From Spartobacteria bacterium (GTDB lineage: Bacteria; Verrucomicrobiota; Verrucomicrobiia; Chthoniobacterales; UBA10450), in NCBI GenBank assembly GCA_003169695.1, contig PNAS01000013.1, positions 17,795 through 81,794 on the forward strand: a stretch of DNA of 64,000 bases, written 5' to 3'. The notes beneath the pieces were generated by a model. It ran no database searches. It worked only from the letters and a program-made list of their open reading frames with translations, and was not told the origin of the DNA. This document shows, piece by piece, positions 10,845-20,836 of this stretch (its first letter is position 1; every line of letters begins with the position of its first letter). The position numbers and the translations under genes are program-made.

Positions 10845-10867
10845 TAGCTTTGTTCGTTAGGTAAAAT

Positions 10868-13324
10868 CTATTCGGCTCGGAGCGCTACCATCGGGTCGAC
10901 GCGTGATGCGCGGCGCGCGGGCAGCCATGAGGCGAACGCGACGCCGGCGGATAGAACGATAGCCGCGCCGAACCAGATAAATGGGTCAGTTGCGGGAACA
11001 TCGGGCCATTGATGGTGAACGATGCGCGCCGCTCCCCAGGCCAGGGTACCGCCGCCGAAAAATCCGAAGGCGAGCAATCGCACGCCTTGCGCGGCGACCA
11101 GACGAATCAGCGCAGCGGCTGTGGCCCCGAGCGCCATGCGCACGCCAAACTCACGCGTGCGGCGCGTTACTTGAAGAGCGAGCAGCCCGTAGACACCAAT
11201 CGAAGCGAGCATCAATCCGAGCGCACCGAAAAGGGCGACGAGGACGAAAAGAAAGCGTTCAGTCACCCACGAATTCGCGGCGGCCTCCTGCAGCGAGATC
11301 ATTTCGTAAGCCGCGAGCCGGTCGTCGGCGTGAGCGAGCGCGCTGCGGGCGGCGATCTCCAGAGATTTGGGTTCTCCTTCGCTTTCGACGACGAATGTCA
11401 TCTCATCTTCTCCACCGTTTGCCATCCAGATTGGCAAAGGCAAACAGACCGAACCGACAACTTCGCCATCACGCGGATCGGCGATCGCTTTCGTGTCCGC
11501 GACGATGCCTACGATCGTGAACCATGGGCGCGAATCGTCGAGGCGCCCGCGTTTAATGCGCTTGCCTAACGAGTCCTGTCCGGGCCAAAACCGGCGGGCG
11601 AATGATTCGTTAACGATGCAGACCGGCGGTGAGTCGGCGCGGTCGGTCTCGATAAAATCGCGGCCGCGGAGCAAGCGTTGACCCACCGTCCCAAAGTATC
11701 CGGGCGCTGTTCCGCGCATATACGCGAGAAAAATACCACGCGGCTCGACCGGTTGACTCCCTTCCGGGACGCAACCCATGAGATCGCGCGCCGCTTCCAT
11801 CGGAGATGGCGCCGTGACTGACGCTGAGCGGACACCTGGCAGCGACCGCAACTCGCCGAGCGTCTGGTCGATCGTACGCGCGCGCGATTCGGGAGAATTA
11901 AAAAGACGATCGGAGAACATGGCATTGAAGATGAGCCGGTGGTCGGTAGAAAAGCCCCACGGTTCATTCACCACCTTGCGAAAATATTGCGTGAGCGTCA
12001 GGCTCCCCATGAGGAGCACGGCCGCGATAGCGATCTCCATGACGATTAGTGCGCCGAGCAATCGCCGCGTTCCGCGATCCAACGTCGCGCCGCGGCCGAT
12101 GCTGCCGAGCGCACTTCGCAGATCCGTCCTCGACGCGCGCCAAGCGGGCAGCAAACCAAAGCCGACGCCGATGAACAGCATTGCGCCCGTGGCAAAAACA
12201 AAGACAGGCCAATCAAGCCGAACGCCGTAATCGAATTCGCGAATCGCACTTCCTGTCGCGTCCGCGCCTTCGGGGCTGAGCGCGACCAGCGCTGGCGTGA
12301 GCCACCCCGCGATGAGCAATCCGCAAATTGTTCCGAACGCCGCGAGGATCACCGCTTGAATGAGGCCTTGCCGGATCAAGCGACCGCGCGTCGCACCGAG
12401 CGCGGCGCGCAACGCCATTTCACCGTCTCGTTCGACAACGCGCGCGAGCATCAAGCCGGCAAAATTCGCGGAGGCAACAAGCAAGGCACAGAGAGCTGCA
12501 CCTGCGATAATGAATAACTTCGGCCGCAGATCCATGATGAAACTGTCGCGCAGCGGAATGATGTAAGCGCGCGGCGCATTCCCCGGATCGGGCGCAGCTT
12601 GATTAATCGCGGCGCACATTCTTCGGACCGCAGCGTCTGCTTGCGCGATGGTGACGCCCGGACGGAGTCGCGCGGCACCGTACAGATAATGATTTCGCGG
12701 ACCAGTTTCCGCGAAGGTCAAAGCAAGCGGCAACCAAATGGAGGCGCGATATGGATGGCGAAAAGCTTTCGGCATCACCCCGACGACTGTGTAAGAACCG
12801 TCTGCCAATTTAATCGTGTGCCCCAACACATCCGCCTCTCCGCCTAGATTTCGCTGCCAAAAATCGTAGCCAACGATTACGACGCGCGGGCCATTGGGCT
12901 GATCTTCCGCTGCGGTGAAATTGCGGCCAAGCATTGGCTGCAGACCGACCACGTTCAAAAAGTTTGAACTGATGCGCGCGGCGGGGAAGCTCTGCTTGGA
13001 CTCGCCCGCACTCGCAGTAGTGACGCTGGCGCCAGTTGCTGCGCCGATCCCTTCGAAAATGTCGCCGCCATATTCGCGCCATTGCCGAACTGTCTTCTCC
13101 GAAAGATTCAACAGATCACTGCGCGCACCGTTCTCATCGAATGTCTCGTAAAGGCGGACCAATCGATCCGCTTTCGGAAAGGGCAACGGACGCAGCAATG
13201 CGCTTTCGATCACGGAAAAGATCGCAGTGTTCGCGCCGATGCCGAGAGCGAGCGTCGCCACGGCGATGATGCTGAACGCCGGCGATTTCCAAAGCATCCT
13301 CAGCGCGTAACGAAGGTCGTTCAT
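10868..13324 (-). CDS. ADOP-type duplicated MacB/FtsX permease, 818 aa (divergent)
   Basis: ATG at 13324, N-terminus [17 protein letters not shown]. The framework is typical, but the first FtsX region is unusual (ERDGEMALRAALGATRGRLIRQGLIQ), and the second periplasmic domain has a distinct sequence with an isolated cysteine near MEAARDLMGCVPEGS. The C-terminal FtsX domain reads FGVRMALGATAAALIRLVAAQG and ends [17 protein letters not shown]. Only 6 bp separate it from the upstream permease stop at 13331, which suggests translational coupling. By sequence it is one of the more distant paralogues in the array. Confidence 0.92.
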   Translation of the reverse strand: MNDLRYALRMLWKSPAFSIIAVATLALGIGANTAIFSVIESALLRPLPFPKADRLVRLYETFDENGARSDLLNLSEKTVRQWREYGGDIFEGIGAATGASVTTASAGESKQSFPAARISSNFLNVVGLQPMLGRNFTAAEDQPNGPRVVIVGYDFWQRNLGGEADVLGHTIKLADGSYTVVGVMPKAFRHPYRASIWLPLALTFAETGPRNHYLYGAARLRPGVTIAQADAAVRRMCAAINQAAPDPGNAPRAYIIPLRDSFIMDLRPKLFIIAGAALCALLVASANFAGLMLARVVERDGEMALRAALGATRGRLIRQGLIQAVILAAFGTICGLLIAGWLTPALVALSPEGADATGSAIREFDYGVRLDWPVFVFATGAMLFIGVGFGLLPAWRASRTDLRSALGSIGRGATLDRGTRRLLGALIVMEIAIAAVLLMGSLTLTQYFRKVVNEPWGFSTDHRLIFNAMFSDRLFNSPESRARTIDQTLGELRSLPGVRSASVTAPSPMEAARDLMGCVPEGSQPVEPRGIFLAYMRGTAPGYFGTVGQRLLRGRDFIETDRADSPPVCIVNESFARRFWPGQDSLGKRIKRGRLDDSRPWFTIVGIVADTKAIADPRDGEVVGSVCLPLPIWMANGGEDEMTFVVESEGEPKSLEIAARSALAHADDRLAAYEMISLQEAAANSWVTERFLFVLVALFGALGLMLASIGVYGLLALQVTRRTREFGVRMALGATAAALIRLVAAQGVRLLAFGFFGGGTLAWGAARIVHHQWPDVPATDPFIWFGAAIVLSAGVAFASWLPARRASRVDPMVALRAE

Positions 13325-13330
13325 GGAGTT

Positions 13331-15742
13331 CTATTCAGCTCGCAACGTGATGATTGGGTCCACACGCGAGGCGCGCCGTGCCGGAATCCAACACGCGAGA
13401 ATTGCGGCCACCGCGAGAAGAATGCTGACCACGGCGTAGATCGCCGGATCGATCGCCGTCACTTCGAAGAGAAAGCTTCCGAGCACGCGCGAGAATGCGA
13501 GCGCGCCCGCCAGTCCGATGACTAATCCCACTGCGAGCAGCCGCACGCCCTGACCCAGAATAAGCGAATGAATGTGTGACCGTGTAGCTCCCAGCGCGAG
13601 GCGCACGCCGATTTCTCGCAGACGCCGCAGCGCGCTGAACGCCAGGACTCCGTACAATCCGACCATGGAAAGCGTGAGCGCCAGTCCCGCAAAGATGATC
13701 AGGAGAAAACTCATGAATCTCGAGTGCGCCCAGGTTTCCTTCACGCGATCGAACATGGTGCGCACTCCGTAAACCGGTTGCGCGGGATCGATCGAGGCGA
13801 CGGTTTCGCGGATTATTCGTTCCAGCGATCCGGCCGGAACGTTCGTGCGCATCAACAAGGTGTAATTCGTCCGTTCCACCTGTCGCTGGGGGAAGTAAAC
13901 CACTGGAAGCGTATCGATGTCGTCGAAGGCGCGCGCTTTCATTCGCCCCACTACGCCGACGATTTCCCACATTTGGTTCTTGCCGGTATCACCCGGATCC
14001 ATCCGGAGCCGCTTGCCGATCGGATCTTCTCCGGGGAAAATCTTCTCCGCCAGAAGCTGGTCGATCACCGTGACAGGCGGAGAAGTGGACGTATCCCGTT
14101 CGTTGAAGACGCGCCCTCGCATGAGCGAAGCGCGCATGGTCGAAAAATAAGTTGCCGTCACTATTTCGGTATCGGCGGAAAGTTGCTGGTCAGGCGTCGG
14201 CTCCGGCTCGCCTTCCCGCAGATATCCGGTCTGCCAGCGAGAGCTCAGAGGCGGGCTCGAGTTGAGCGCCGCATCGGTGACTCCAGGCAGCGCGCGAACT
14301 TTTTCAAGAATCCTATCCGAAAAATCGGCGATCTTATCGTGCGTCGTGTAAACCCGGAAAGGCAGATCGAGATTCGCCGTGACCAAACCGCGCGGCTCGA
14401 ATCCGAGGGAAAGCGATTGGGCGCGCGCAAAACTTTTCAGAACGAGGGCCGCAGAAATTAAGAGCACGAGGGTCAGCGCGATCTCACCGACGACCAGCCC
14501 ATTCCGCGTCCGGCGCGCAGCTAACGAATCGGAACTGCCATGCGCGCCAGATTTTAGTGCGAGCTGAATATCCGCATTCGCTGATAGCCGCGCGGGCCAG
14601 AGCCCAAAGAGAAAGTTCGTGAGTAAGGCGAGGCCGAGCGTGAACGCAAGCACCCAGCCATCGAGCGTCACTTCTTGTAAACGCGGCACGCCCGCGGGAC
14701 TCAGTGCCACGACTGCGTCGCGTCCCCAGAATGCAATCAGGAATCCGAGAAGCCCGCCAAGCAGCGCGATGAGCATGCTCTCGATCAACAATTGGCGAAT
14801 GATCTGGCCGCGGCCAGCGCCCAACGCCGCGCGAACCGCGAACTCACGCGCACGCGTAGCGCCGCGCACGGCAAGAAGATTCGCCAGGTTCGCGCAGGCG
14901 ATGAGCAGGACTAATCCAACCGCACCCAACAAGAGCCCAAGATTTTTCTTGTACGGGCCAACCTGGTTTTCGAGAAGCGACGTGACGTTGACGCTGATGC
15001 CAGCGTTGTCGGAGTAGTACCTTTTCTCGAGACCGGCGGCGATGGTCTTCATTTGCTTCCGCGCCTGCTCGACGCTCAAGCCCGGTTTCAGTTTGCCCCA
15101 GGCGTAGAGGCCTGGATGCATCCCGCGAGCCCATCCCGACGGGACGCGGCGCATGAGCGGCAGCCACACGTCGACGCCACTCGGTGACGTCATTTGCGGC
15201 GGCATAACTCCGAGAACGGTGTAAAGCTGGTTGTGCAAATTGATCTCGCGACCGAGCACCGCGGGGTCGCGGTTGAACGTGCGCTGCCAAAGCCCATCGC
15301 TGATTACAGCCAGCCGATTCCCGCCGGCCTTATCTTCCTCTTCGGAAAATGTGCGACCGATCTGCGGATTGAGCCCGATGGCTTTGAAGAACGGGGCGGT
15401 CGCCACGAACCCGGAAACCCGCTCCGGTCCGCGACCAGGCACGTCACTGAGATTGAACGACTCACGTCGTCCGACTGCCAGCGATTCGAAAACCGTGCTC
15501 TCAGTTTTCCAATCCAGAAAATTGGGCCACGAGATCGAGATCTCCGGCTGGGCCGGGGTCGATTCGCTCAGTGTGATGATGCGATCTGCTTCCGGATACG
15601 GAAGTGGACGGAGCAGCACGGCGTTGATCACGCTAAAGATGGCCGTGTTGGTGCCGATGCCTAGCGCCAGCGTGAGCACGGCGACCAGAGTGAACCCGGG
15701 TGATTTGCGGAGTTGGCGAAGAGCGTAACGAAGATCGTTCAT
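13331..15742 (-). CDS. ADOP-type duplicated MacB/FtsX permease, 803 aa
   Basis: ATG at 15742, with AAGGAAGG upstream as a possible ribosome site. N-terminus [18 protein letters not shown]-terminus [17 protein letters not shown]. It is the closest visible relative of the gene at 20837-23254: both share the RRESFNLS block after the first helix, the LAVISD.LWQ block, the LLENQVG block and the unusual ITLRAE ending. The two are nevertheless separated by two less similar permeases. Length and domains are normal. A 61-bp hairpin repeat (15760-15820) sits just upstream of its start. Confidence 0.93.
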   Translation of the reverse strand: MNDLRYALRQLRKSPGFTLVAVLTLALGIGTNTAIFSVINAVLLRPLPYPEADRIITLSESTPAQPEISISWPNFLDWKTESTVFESLAVGRRESFNLSDVPGRGPERVSGFVATAPFFKAIGLNPQIGRTFSEEEDKAGGNRLAVISDGLWQRTFNRDPAVLGREINLHNQLYTVLGVMPPQMTSPSGVDVWLPLMRRVPSGWARGMHPGLYAWGKLKPGLSVEQARKQMKTIAAGLEKRYYSDNAGISVNVTSLLENQVGPYKKNLGLLLGAVGLVLLIACANLANLLAVRGATRAREFAVRAALGAGRGQIIRQLLIESMLIALLGGLLGFLIAFWGRDAVVALSPAGVPRLQEVTLDGWVLAFTLGLALLTNFLFGLWPARLSANADIQLALKSGAHGSSDSLAARRTRNGLVVGEIALTLVLLISAALVLKSFARAQSLSLGFEPRGLVTANLDLPFRVYTTHDKIADFSDRILEKVRALPGVTDAALNSSPPLSSRWQTGYLREGEPEPTPDQQLSADTEIVTATYFSTMRASLMRGRVFNERDTSTSPPVTVIDQLLAEKIFPGEDPIGKRLRMDPGDTGKNQMWEIVGVVGRMKARAFDDIDTLPVVYFPQRQVERTNYTLLMRTNVPAGSLERIIRETVASIDPAQPVYGVRTMFDRVKETWAHSRFMSFLLIIFAGLALTLSMVGLYGVLAFSALRRLREIGVRLALGATRSHIHSLILGQGVRLLAVGLVIGLAGALAFSRVLGSFLFEVTAIDPAIYAVVSILLAVAAILACWIPARRASRVDPIITLRAE

Positions 15743-15759
15743 ACAGGTTCTGCCTTCCT

Positions 15760-15820
15760 TTGTAGGGCGTTTCTGTGAAACGCCGCGTGGGGATTGGCGT
15801 CTGACACAGACGCCCTACAA
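15760..15820. repeat. 61-bp double-hairpin repeat, copy 1
   Basis: Outer inverted ends TTGTAGGGCGT and ACGCCCTACAA enclose two hairpins with 8-bp stems and 3-base loops: GGCGTTTC/GAAACGCC with loop TGT, then GGCGTCTG/CAGACGCC with loop ACA. It lies between two permease genes, and an equally long copy in the same orientation lies at 18320-18380. The layout is that of a REP/BIME-like element. It contains no gene. Confidence 0.85.
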
Positions 15821-15845
15821 TTTGAGTTCGGTCGTGATTTCATTA

Positions 15846-18308
15846 TCATTCCGTGCGGAGTGCGATCATGGGGTCGACTTTGGTGGCGCGTCGCGCGGGG
15901 ATGAGGCAGGCAACGAGTGACACCGCAGTCATGACCAGCGCAGTGCCGAGAAGAGTGGCGACGTGGAGCGTCGGCACGTCGAAGAGAACGCTCTGCATCG
16001 CTCTTCCTGCCAGCCACGCGCCAATCAAACCGAGGATGGTTCCGGCGGCGAGAAGGCGCAGGCCTAACGAGAGGAATTGCGTCCCGATCTGGCGCGTTTG
16101 CGCACCGAGCGCCATGCGAATGCCGATCTCGCGCCGGCGTTGCGCGACGGCGTAACTCAAGACGCCATAAGTTCCGATCGCCGCGAGGAGCAGTGCGACG
16201 CTGGCGAAAATTCCGGCGAGCAGCGCCGGTGACCGACGCGTGATGAGGCTCTCCGCGATGCGCGTATCCATCGAGCGGAGGCCATCGACGGTCAGCTCCG
16301 GATCGGTCGCGCGCACCAGTTTCCGCAGCGTTTCGGCAAACGCTTCCGGGCGCTGGCTCGTCCGCGTGGCGACGAAGATGTTAGCGCTGTCTCGATAAGC
16401 GAAAGGCAGGTAAACCGCGCCCTGCCCCTGCGGTTCAGTGAGCTCCTCTTGTTTTACCGCGCCGACGATACCGACAATGGTGAATAGGTTCGCGTTGTCT
16501 GCATCGCTGCCTTTTCCGGTGAAGACAATATTGCCGTGAAACACTTGTTGACCGAGCGCGCCGCCCTGGGGCCAGTAACGCCGGGCGAAGTCTTCATCCA
16601 CGACACAGACCCGTTCCGAGCGGTGAGAATCCGCTGAGGTAAGGAACCGTCCTTCGCGCAACGGAATGCCGAGAGCAGAGAAGTAATCGCCGCTTACGCC
16701 ATAGGAATAATGACCGTGCAGTGATTGACCTGGCGGTGGCACATAGCCCTTTGGTGTGATCGCGGTTTTGCCGTTGTCTCCGCTCAGCGGCATGTTCGTG
16801 ATCGTTCCAGCTGCGGCGACTCCCGGCTGCTGACCGATTAATTCCAGCAATCGCTCTGGGACGGCAGCGCGCTCGGCGCTGGTGTCATAAATTCCCCATG
16901 GGAGCGTGAACTGGCCAGTGAGAACGTGATCAGCGCGGAAGCCGGGAGAAACGGCCATGACCTTTTTCAAGCTCAGCCCGAGAAGCGCCGCCCCCGTGAG
17001 CAAAACAAAAGCGAGCGCGATCTGCGCAACGATAAATCCGTGGCGAAGACGTTGAGCGGCGCGACTGACCGTGCCGGTGCGCGCTTCCGATTGAAGCGCA
17101 TTTGCGAGATGACTGCTCAGATTGAACCAGGCGATTGGCACCGCGATGACAACTCCCAGGAGAATCGCGCCAACAAGACCGATCGACGCGAGCCAGCCAT
17201 CGAAGGCGATGTGCGCGCCGAGCGGCAGGCGATCCGCGCCGAGAACTTCGAGCAGCCGAATCCCCCACGCGCCCACGACAAGGCCGAGCAATCCGCCGAC
17301 CACGGTGAGGAGAACGGTTTCAACCATCACCTGGTTCACCACATGCCGCCGGCTAGCGCCCATCGATTGGCGAATCGCTATTTCTTTCGCGCGTCCGCTC
17401 GCCCGGATCAGAAGCAGGTTCACGAGATTGACCGCGCTGATGAGCAGGAGGCAAAACACACCGCCCTGCATCAACAAGAGTGTCGGACGGATCGAGCGCA
17501 CGTGGTCCGCATGGAGTGGAAGCACCGGCGAGCGGAAGCCAGCGTCGGCCATCATTTTCGCTTCGGGATTGTCCTTCTCGACGGCGGCGTTGTGCGCGTC
17601 GATTTGCGCTTGCGCCTGGGCGATCGTAGCGCCCGGTTTCAACCGCCCGATCATGTGCGTGCCGCCGCCGCCGGAGTGGCGCTGCTTCGGCGTGCGCAGG
17701 TCCGCCCGGGACGTCAATGGCAGAAAAAACCGCGCTTTAGAAGAGAGGAAGCGAAAGTCAGGAGGCAAGACACCGACGATTTTTCGCGGCACTCCGTTCA
17801 CGCGGAGTTCCCGGCCGAGGATGTTTGGATTGGAATTAAAGCGCTGGTTCCAGTAGGCGTCGGTCAGGATGGCCACTCCGCGGTCCTCAATCGGAGTGAT
17901 CGTTTCCGCCTCGCTGAAGGTGCGACCCATCACCGGGACGCCTAGCGTCGTGAAAAAATCCGGTGAGACGCGCATGAGCTCTTCCTGCTGGGTCGAACCG
18001 GTTTCGCCGACGACTTCGCTGCCGTAGCGAAAGATGGAAAGGCTCGAGAAGGCCGGGATGTTGCCGCGCCGCTCGTAGTAATTGGTAATCGAGGAGCCAT
18101 CGCGTTCCACGCCCGCTTTCGGATAGGTGTTGAAGATCGTGACGAGCCGATCGGATTGCGGAAATGGAAGCGGACGGAGCAGAATGGAATTGATGACCGC
18201 GAAAATCGCGAGGTTCGCTCCGAGACAGATCGCGATCGTGGCGAGCGCCGTGGCCGTGAACGCCGGAGCTTTGCGAAGTTGGCGAAGAGCGAAACGGAGA
18301 TTGTTCAT
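15846..18308 (-). CDS. ADOP-type duplicated MacB/FtsX permease, 820 aa, flanked by direct repeats
   Basis: ATG at 18308, N-terminus [17 protein letters not shown]. The signature helix is atypical (IAICLGANLAIFAVINSILLR instead of [12 protein letters not shown]). The first FtsX loop reads KEIAIRQSMGASRRHVVNQVMVET; the C-terminus is PARRATKVDPMIALRTE. A 61-bp double-hairpin repeat lies on each side (15760-15820 and 18320-18380), in the same orientation, with similar sequence between each repeat and the next stop codon. The gene plus one repeat therefore looks like a duplicated or mobile unit. It is one of the more divergent array members. Confidence 0.93.
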   Translation of the reverse strand: MNNLRFALRQLRKAPAFTATALATIAICLGANLAIFAVINSILLRPLPFPQSDRLVTIFNTYPKAGVERDGSSITNYYERRGNIPAFSSLSIFRYGSEVVGETGSTQQEELMRVSPDFFTTLGVPVMGRTFSEAETITPIEDRGVAILTDAYWNQRFNSNPNILGRELRVNGVPRKIVGVLPPDFRFLSSKARFFLPLTSRADLRTPKQRHSGGGGTHMIGRLKPGATIAQAQAQIDAHNAAVEKDNPEAKMMADAGFRSPVLPLHADHVRSIRPTLLLMQGGVFCLLLISAVNLVNLLLIRASGRAKEIAIRQSMGASRRHVVNQVMVETVLLTVVGGLLGLVVGAWGIRLLEVLGADRLPLGAHIAFDGWLASIGLVGAILLGVVIAVPIAWFNLSSHLANALQSEARTGTVSRAAQRLRHGFIVAQIALAFVLLTGAALLGLSLKKVMAVSPGFRADHVLTGQFTLPWGIYDTSAERAAVPERLLELIGQQPGVAAAGTITNMPLSGDNGKTAITPKGYVPPPGQSLHGHYSYGVSGDYFSALGIPLREGRFLTSADSHRSERVCVVDEDFARRYWPQGGALGQQVFHGNIVFTGKGSDADNANLFTIVGIVGAVKQEELTEPQGQGAVYLPFAYRDSANIFVATRTSQRPEAFAETLRKLVRATDPELTVDGLRSMDTRIAESLITRRSPALLAGIFASVALLLAAIGTYGVLSYAVAQRRREIGIRMALGAQTRQIGTQFLSLGLRLLAAGTILGLIGAWLAGRAMQSVLFDVPTLHVATLLGTALVMTAVSLVACLIPARRATKVDPMIALRTE

Positions 18309-18319
18309 GGCGCTTCTGT

Positions 18320-18380
18320 TTGTAGGGCGTTTCTGTGAAACGTCACCTCTCCGCCGGCGTCTGACACAGACGCCCTACAA
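18320..18380. repeat. 61-bp double-hairpin repeat, copy 2
   Basis: Same length, orientation and end sequences as the copy at 15760-15820. The left half (GGGCGTTTCTGTGAAACG) and the right half (GGCGTCTGACACAGACGCC) are identical to copy 1; the middle differs. After the repeat both copies run into related sequence (GGTTCGG, TTTC, CATTC) before the next gene end. This supports a common duplication event. Confidence 0.85.
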
Positions 18381-18405
18381 ATCGGGTTCGGCAGTGTTTC
18401 CATTT

Positions 18406-20814
18406 TCATTCGGCGCGTAGCGCTGCGACGGGATCTGCCTTGGTCGCGCGCAGGGCGGGCAACAACGCGGCGAGAAGACCGATGGCACCGAGGAGAACCA
18501 CAACGCCGCCAAAGACGAGGGGATCATAAACGGTGGTGTGAAAGAGAAGTGTTTCCATGAGACGCGCGACCGCGGCTGCGCCTAGCAAACCAAGGACGAG
18601 ACCGAGCGCGGTGAGCCTGACGCCTTGCCCGAGCACGAGACGGAGGACATCGCGGACCTGGGCGCCGAGCGCGTAGCGAATACCAAATTCACGCGTGCGT
18701 TGCGCCACGCTGTAAGCGATGAGGCCGTAGAGACCGATGCCCGCGAGGAGCAGCGCGAGAAGGGCGAAAAGACTGAAGAGCGTAAGGTAAAGTTGCGGCT
18801 GGGTGAGACTCTGTTTCACCAAGGTTCGCACCGGCGCGACGTTCGAAATCGTCTGCTCCGGATTGAAGGCCCAGATCGCGCGTTGGACTGTTTGCGAAAT
18901 CGTTTCGACCGGAAGCGGGGAGCGCACCAAAAGCGTCGAGAAAGGAGAGCCGCGCTGATTCAACGAAGCGTAAACTTGATAGGGCGTGTCGGCGTCGAGA
19001 CCATTGCGCGGAACATCGCCGACCACGCCGATGATCTCGAGCGGTTGCGGATTTGGTTGCCGACTGTTCGGCGGAAGGATCAGCCGCCTACCGAGAGGAT
19101 CCCCGTTCGGAAAGAATTTCTTCACGGCCGACTGGCTCAGCACGATCACGCCTGGCGCTTGCGCATTGTCGGTTTCGGCAAAGGTGCGACCCTTCAGGAG
19201 CGAAATATGCAGGGTCGCAAAAAATGAGGGACTAACGGAATCGTAGAAGGCAGGCGGCAATTTGGTTTCGTCGTTTGACGAGCCATAGACTGAGAACGTC
19301 GCGGGTATTCCCCACGTGAACGGCATCGTCTGGGTGAATGCGACCGATTCGACCCCCGGTATTGCACTCGTGTGTTCGACAAGCTGGCGGTAATAGTCGC
19401 TGCGCTTTTCTCCGGTGTCGTAGCGAGTCGGTGCGAGCGTGATGACCATGCTCAATGTGTTCTCGATCTGAATGCCGGGATTTACCCGGGTGATCGCGGC
19501 AAAGCTTTTCCAGACAAGACCGGCGCAGACAAGGAGGACGAGCGTGAGCGCGATCTGCGCGACGACGAGCGCGCCGCGGAGCCGGACCGATTGCAGACCG
19601 GCGGAGCCCTTGCTTCCATCGCGCAGAGAATCGATCGCGTCGACTCTGGTCGCATGCCACGCCGGATAGAGACCGAAGACGAGTCCGGTCAGGAGAGCGA
19701 TCGCGCCGGTGATCAGAAGCACGGGCGTGTTCAAGGCGATTTCGTCGCTGCGCGGAATCCAGTCACGCGCCAGGCTCACCAGAAGGAGGTCCAACCCCCA
19801 GCTGCCGACCAACAAACCGCCCAAACCGCCAAGCGCGACGAGCAGCAGCGACTCAATCAAATGCCCTCGCGCAATCGCCGCGCGGCTCGCGCCCAGAGCA
19901 AGGCGAATCGCTACCTCACGTTGCCGCGTAGAGGCGCGGACGAATTGCAGACCGGCAACATTCGCGCACGTGATGAGCAGCACGACCAGCGCGGCGCCGA
20001 CGACCAAGATCAAACCCTCGCGATAGTTGCCGACAACCAGGTAGCGCAACGGAGCCAAAGTGAAATCCCAGCCTCTGTAGAATTTCGCGTCGCTCTGGGT
20101 GAGGCGCGCGGCGATGGCATCGAGCTCGGCTTGGACGGTGGACACAGACAGGCCGGGCTTCATCCGTCCGATCACGCCCCAAAAACGCGCGTTCGCAACG
20201 AAGTTCTCGTCGCCTTCATTCGGGAAGACCCGCCAATCGGAGGAAATGTTGAACGGATCCTTGAAAGCGCGCGGCATGACTCCTATGACCTCGTGCGGCA
20301 CGTCGTCGAGGGTGACCGTTTCGCCGACGATCTCGCGCCGGCCGCCGAATTGTTTTTGCCAAAGATCGTAGCTGAGCACGACCGTAGGTTTGGCGCTGGC
20401 CGCTGCGTCTTCTCGCGTGAAGGTGCGGCCGATGAGTGCTTTCTCGCCGAGCACCCGGAAGTAATCCTGGGTGACGAGGCTGCCAGTGAGTGAGGTCGGT
20501 TTCTCGACGCGCGTAAGGTTGTCGTAATTGTAGCGACTAGCCGCGATGCTCTCGAACGATGTGACTTGCTTCTCGACATCACGAAAGCCCGCGGGCGCGA
20601 AGCCTTGCCCCTTCAGATTCTCTTGCAGGTTGCGCGATTGCACCGCCACGATGCGCTCGGCATCGGGATAGGGAAGCGGCGCGAGCAAGACCGCGTGCAC
20701 GACGGTGAAGATCGCGGTGTTCGCGCCGATGCCGAGAGCGAGCGTGAGCACGGCGACAAAAGTGAACCCCGGCGACTTGCGCAGTTGGCGAAGGGCGTAG
20801 CGCAGGTTGTTCAT
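18406..20814 (-). CDS. ADOP-type duplicated MacB/FtsX permease, 802 aa
   Basis: ATG at 20814 with AAGGAAG directly upstream. N-terminus [17 protein letters not shown]; signature [20 protein letters not shown]. The first periplasmic domain carries a segment not seen in its neighbours (around KDPFNISSDWRVFPNEGDENF). The first FtsX loop reads LGASRAAIARGHLIESL. The end is PALRATKADPVAALRAE, with the usual PARRA changed to PALRA. It is 22 bp downstream of the permease at 20837; that spacer contains a CCTAACGA octamer (20826-20833), just upstream of the ribosome site. Confidence 0.93.
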   Translation of the reverse strand: MNNLRYALRQLRKSPGFTFVAVLTLALGIGANTAIFTVVHAVLLAPLPYPDAERIVAVQSRNLQENLKGQGFAPAGFRDVEKQVTSFESIAASRYNYDNLTRVEKPTSLTGSLVTQDYFRVLGEKALIGRTFTREDAAASAKPTVVLSYDLWQKQFGGRREIVGETVTLDDVPHEVIGVMPRAFKDPFNISSDWRVFPNEGDENFVANARFWGVIGRMKPGLSVSTVQAELDAIAARLTQSDAKFYRGWDFTLAPLRYLVVGNYREGLILVVGAALVVLLITCANVAGLQFVRASTRQREVAIRLALGASRAAIARGHLIESLLLVALGGLGGLLVGSWGLDLLLVSLARDWIPRSDEIALNTPVLLITGAIALLTGLVFGLYPAWHATRVDAIDSLRDGSKGSAGLQSVRLRGALVVAQIALTLVLLVCAGLVWKSFAAITRVNPGIQIENTLSMVITLAPTRYDTGEKRSDYYRQLVEHTSAIPGVESVAFTQTMPFTWGIPATFSVYGSSNDETKLPPAFYDSVSPSFFATLHISLLKGRTFAETDNAQAPGVIVLSQSAVKKFFPNGDPLGRRLILPPNSRQPNPQPLEIIGVVGDVPRNGLDADTPYQVYASLNQRGSPFSTLLVRSPLPVETISQTVQRAIWAFNPEQTISNVAPVRTLVKQSLTQPQLYLTLFSLFALLALLLAGIGLYGLIAYSVAQRTREFGIRYALGAQVRDVLRLVLGQGVRLTALGLVLGLLGAAAVARLMETLLFHTTVYDPLVFGGVVVLLGAIGLLAALLPALRATKADPVAALRAE

Positions 20815-20836
20815 CTTCCTTTCGCTCGTTAGGCCA

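Noticed and set aside
16926..17945. Open frame of 339 codons on the plus strand
   Set aside because: Antisense to the permease at 15846-18308; no signature, Arg/Asp-rich, so a shadow frame.
15760..18380. The two 61-bp repeats as a CRISPR-like array
   Set aside because: Only two copies, 2.5 kb apart, with internal hairpins and no spacers or cas genes.
19372..20493. Open frame of 373 codons on the plus strand
   Set aside because: Antisense to the permease at 18406-20814 with no recognisable motif; shadow frame.
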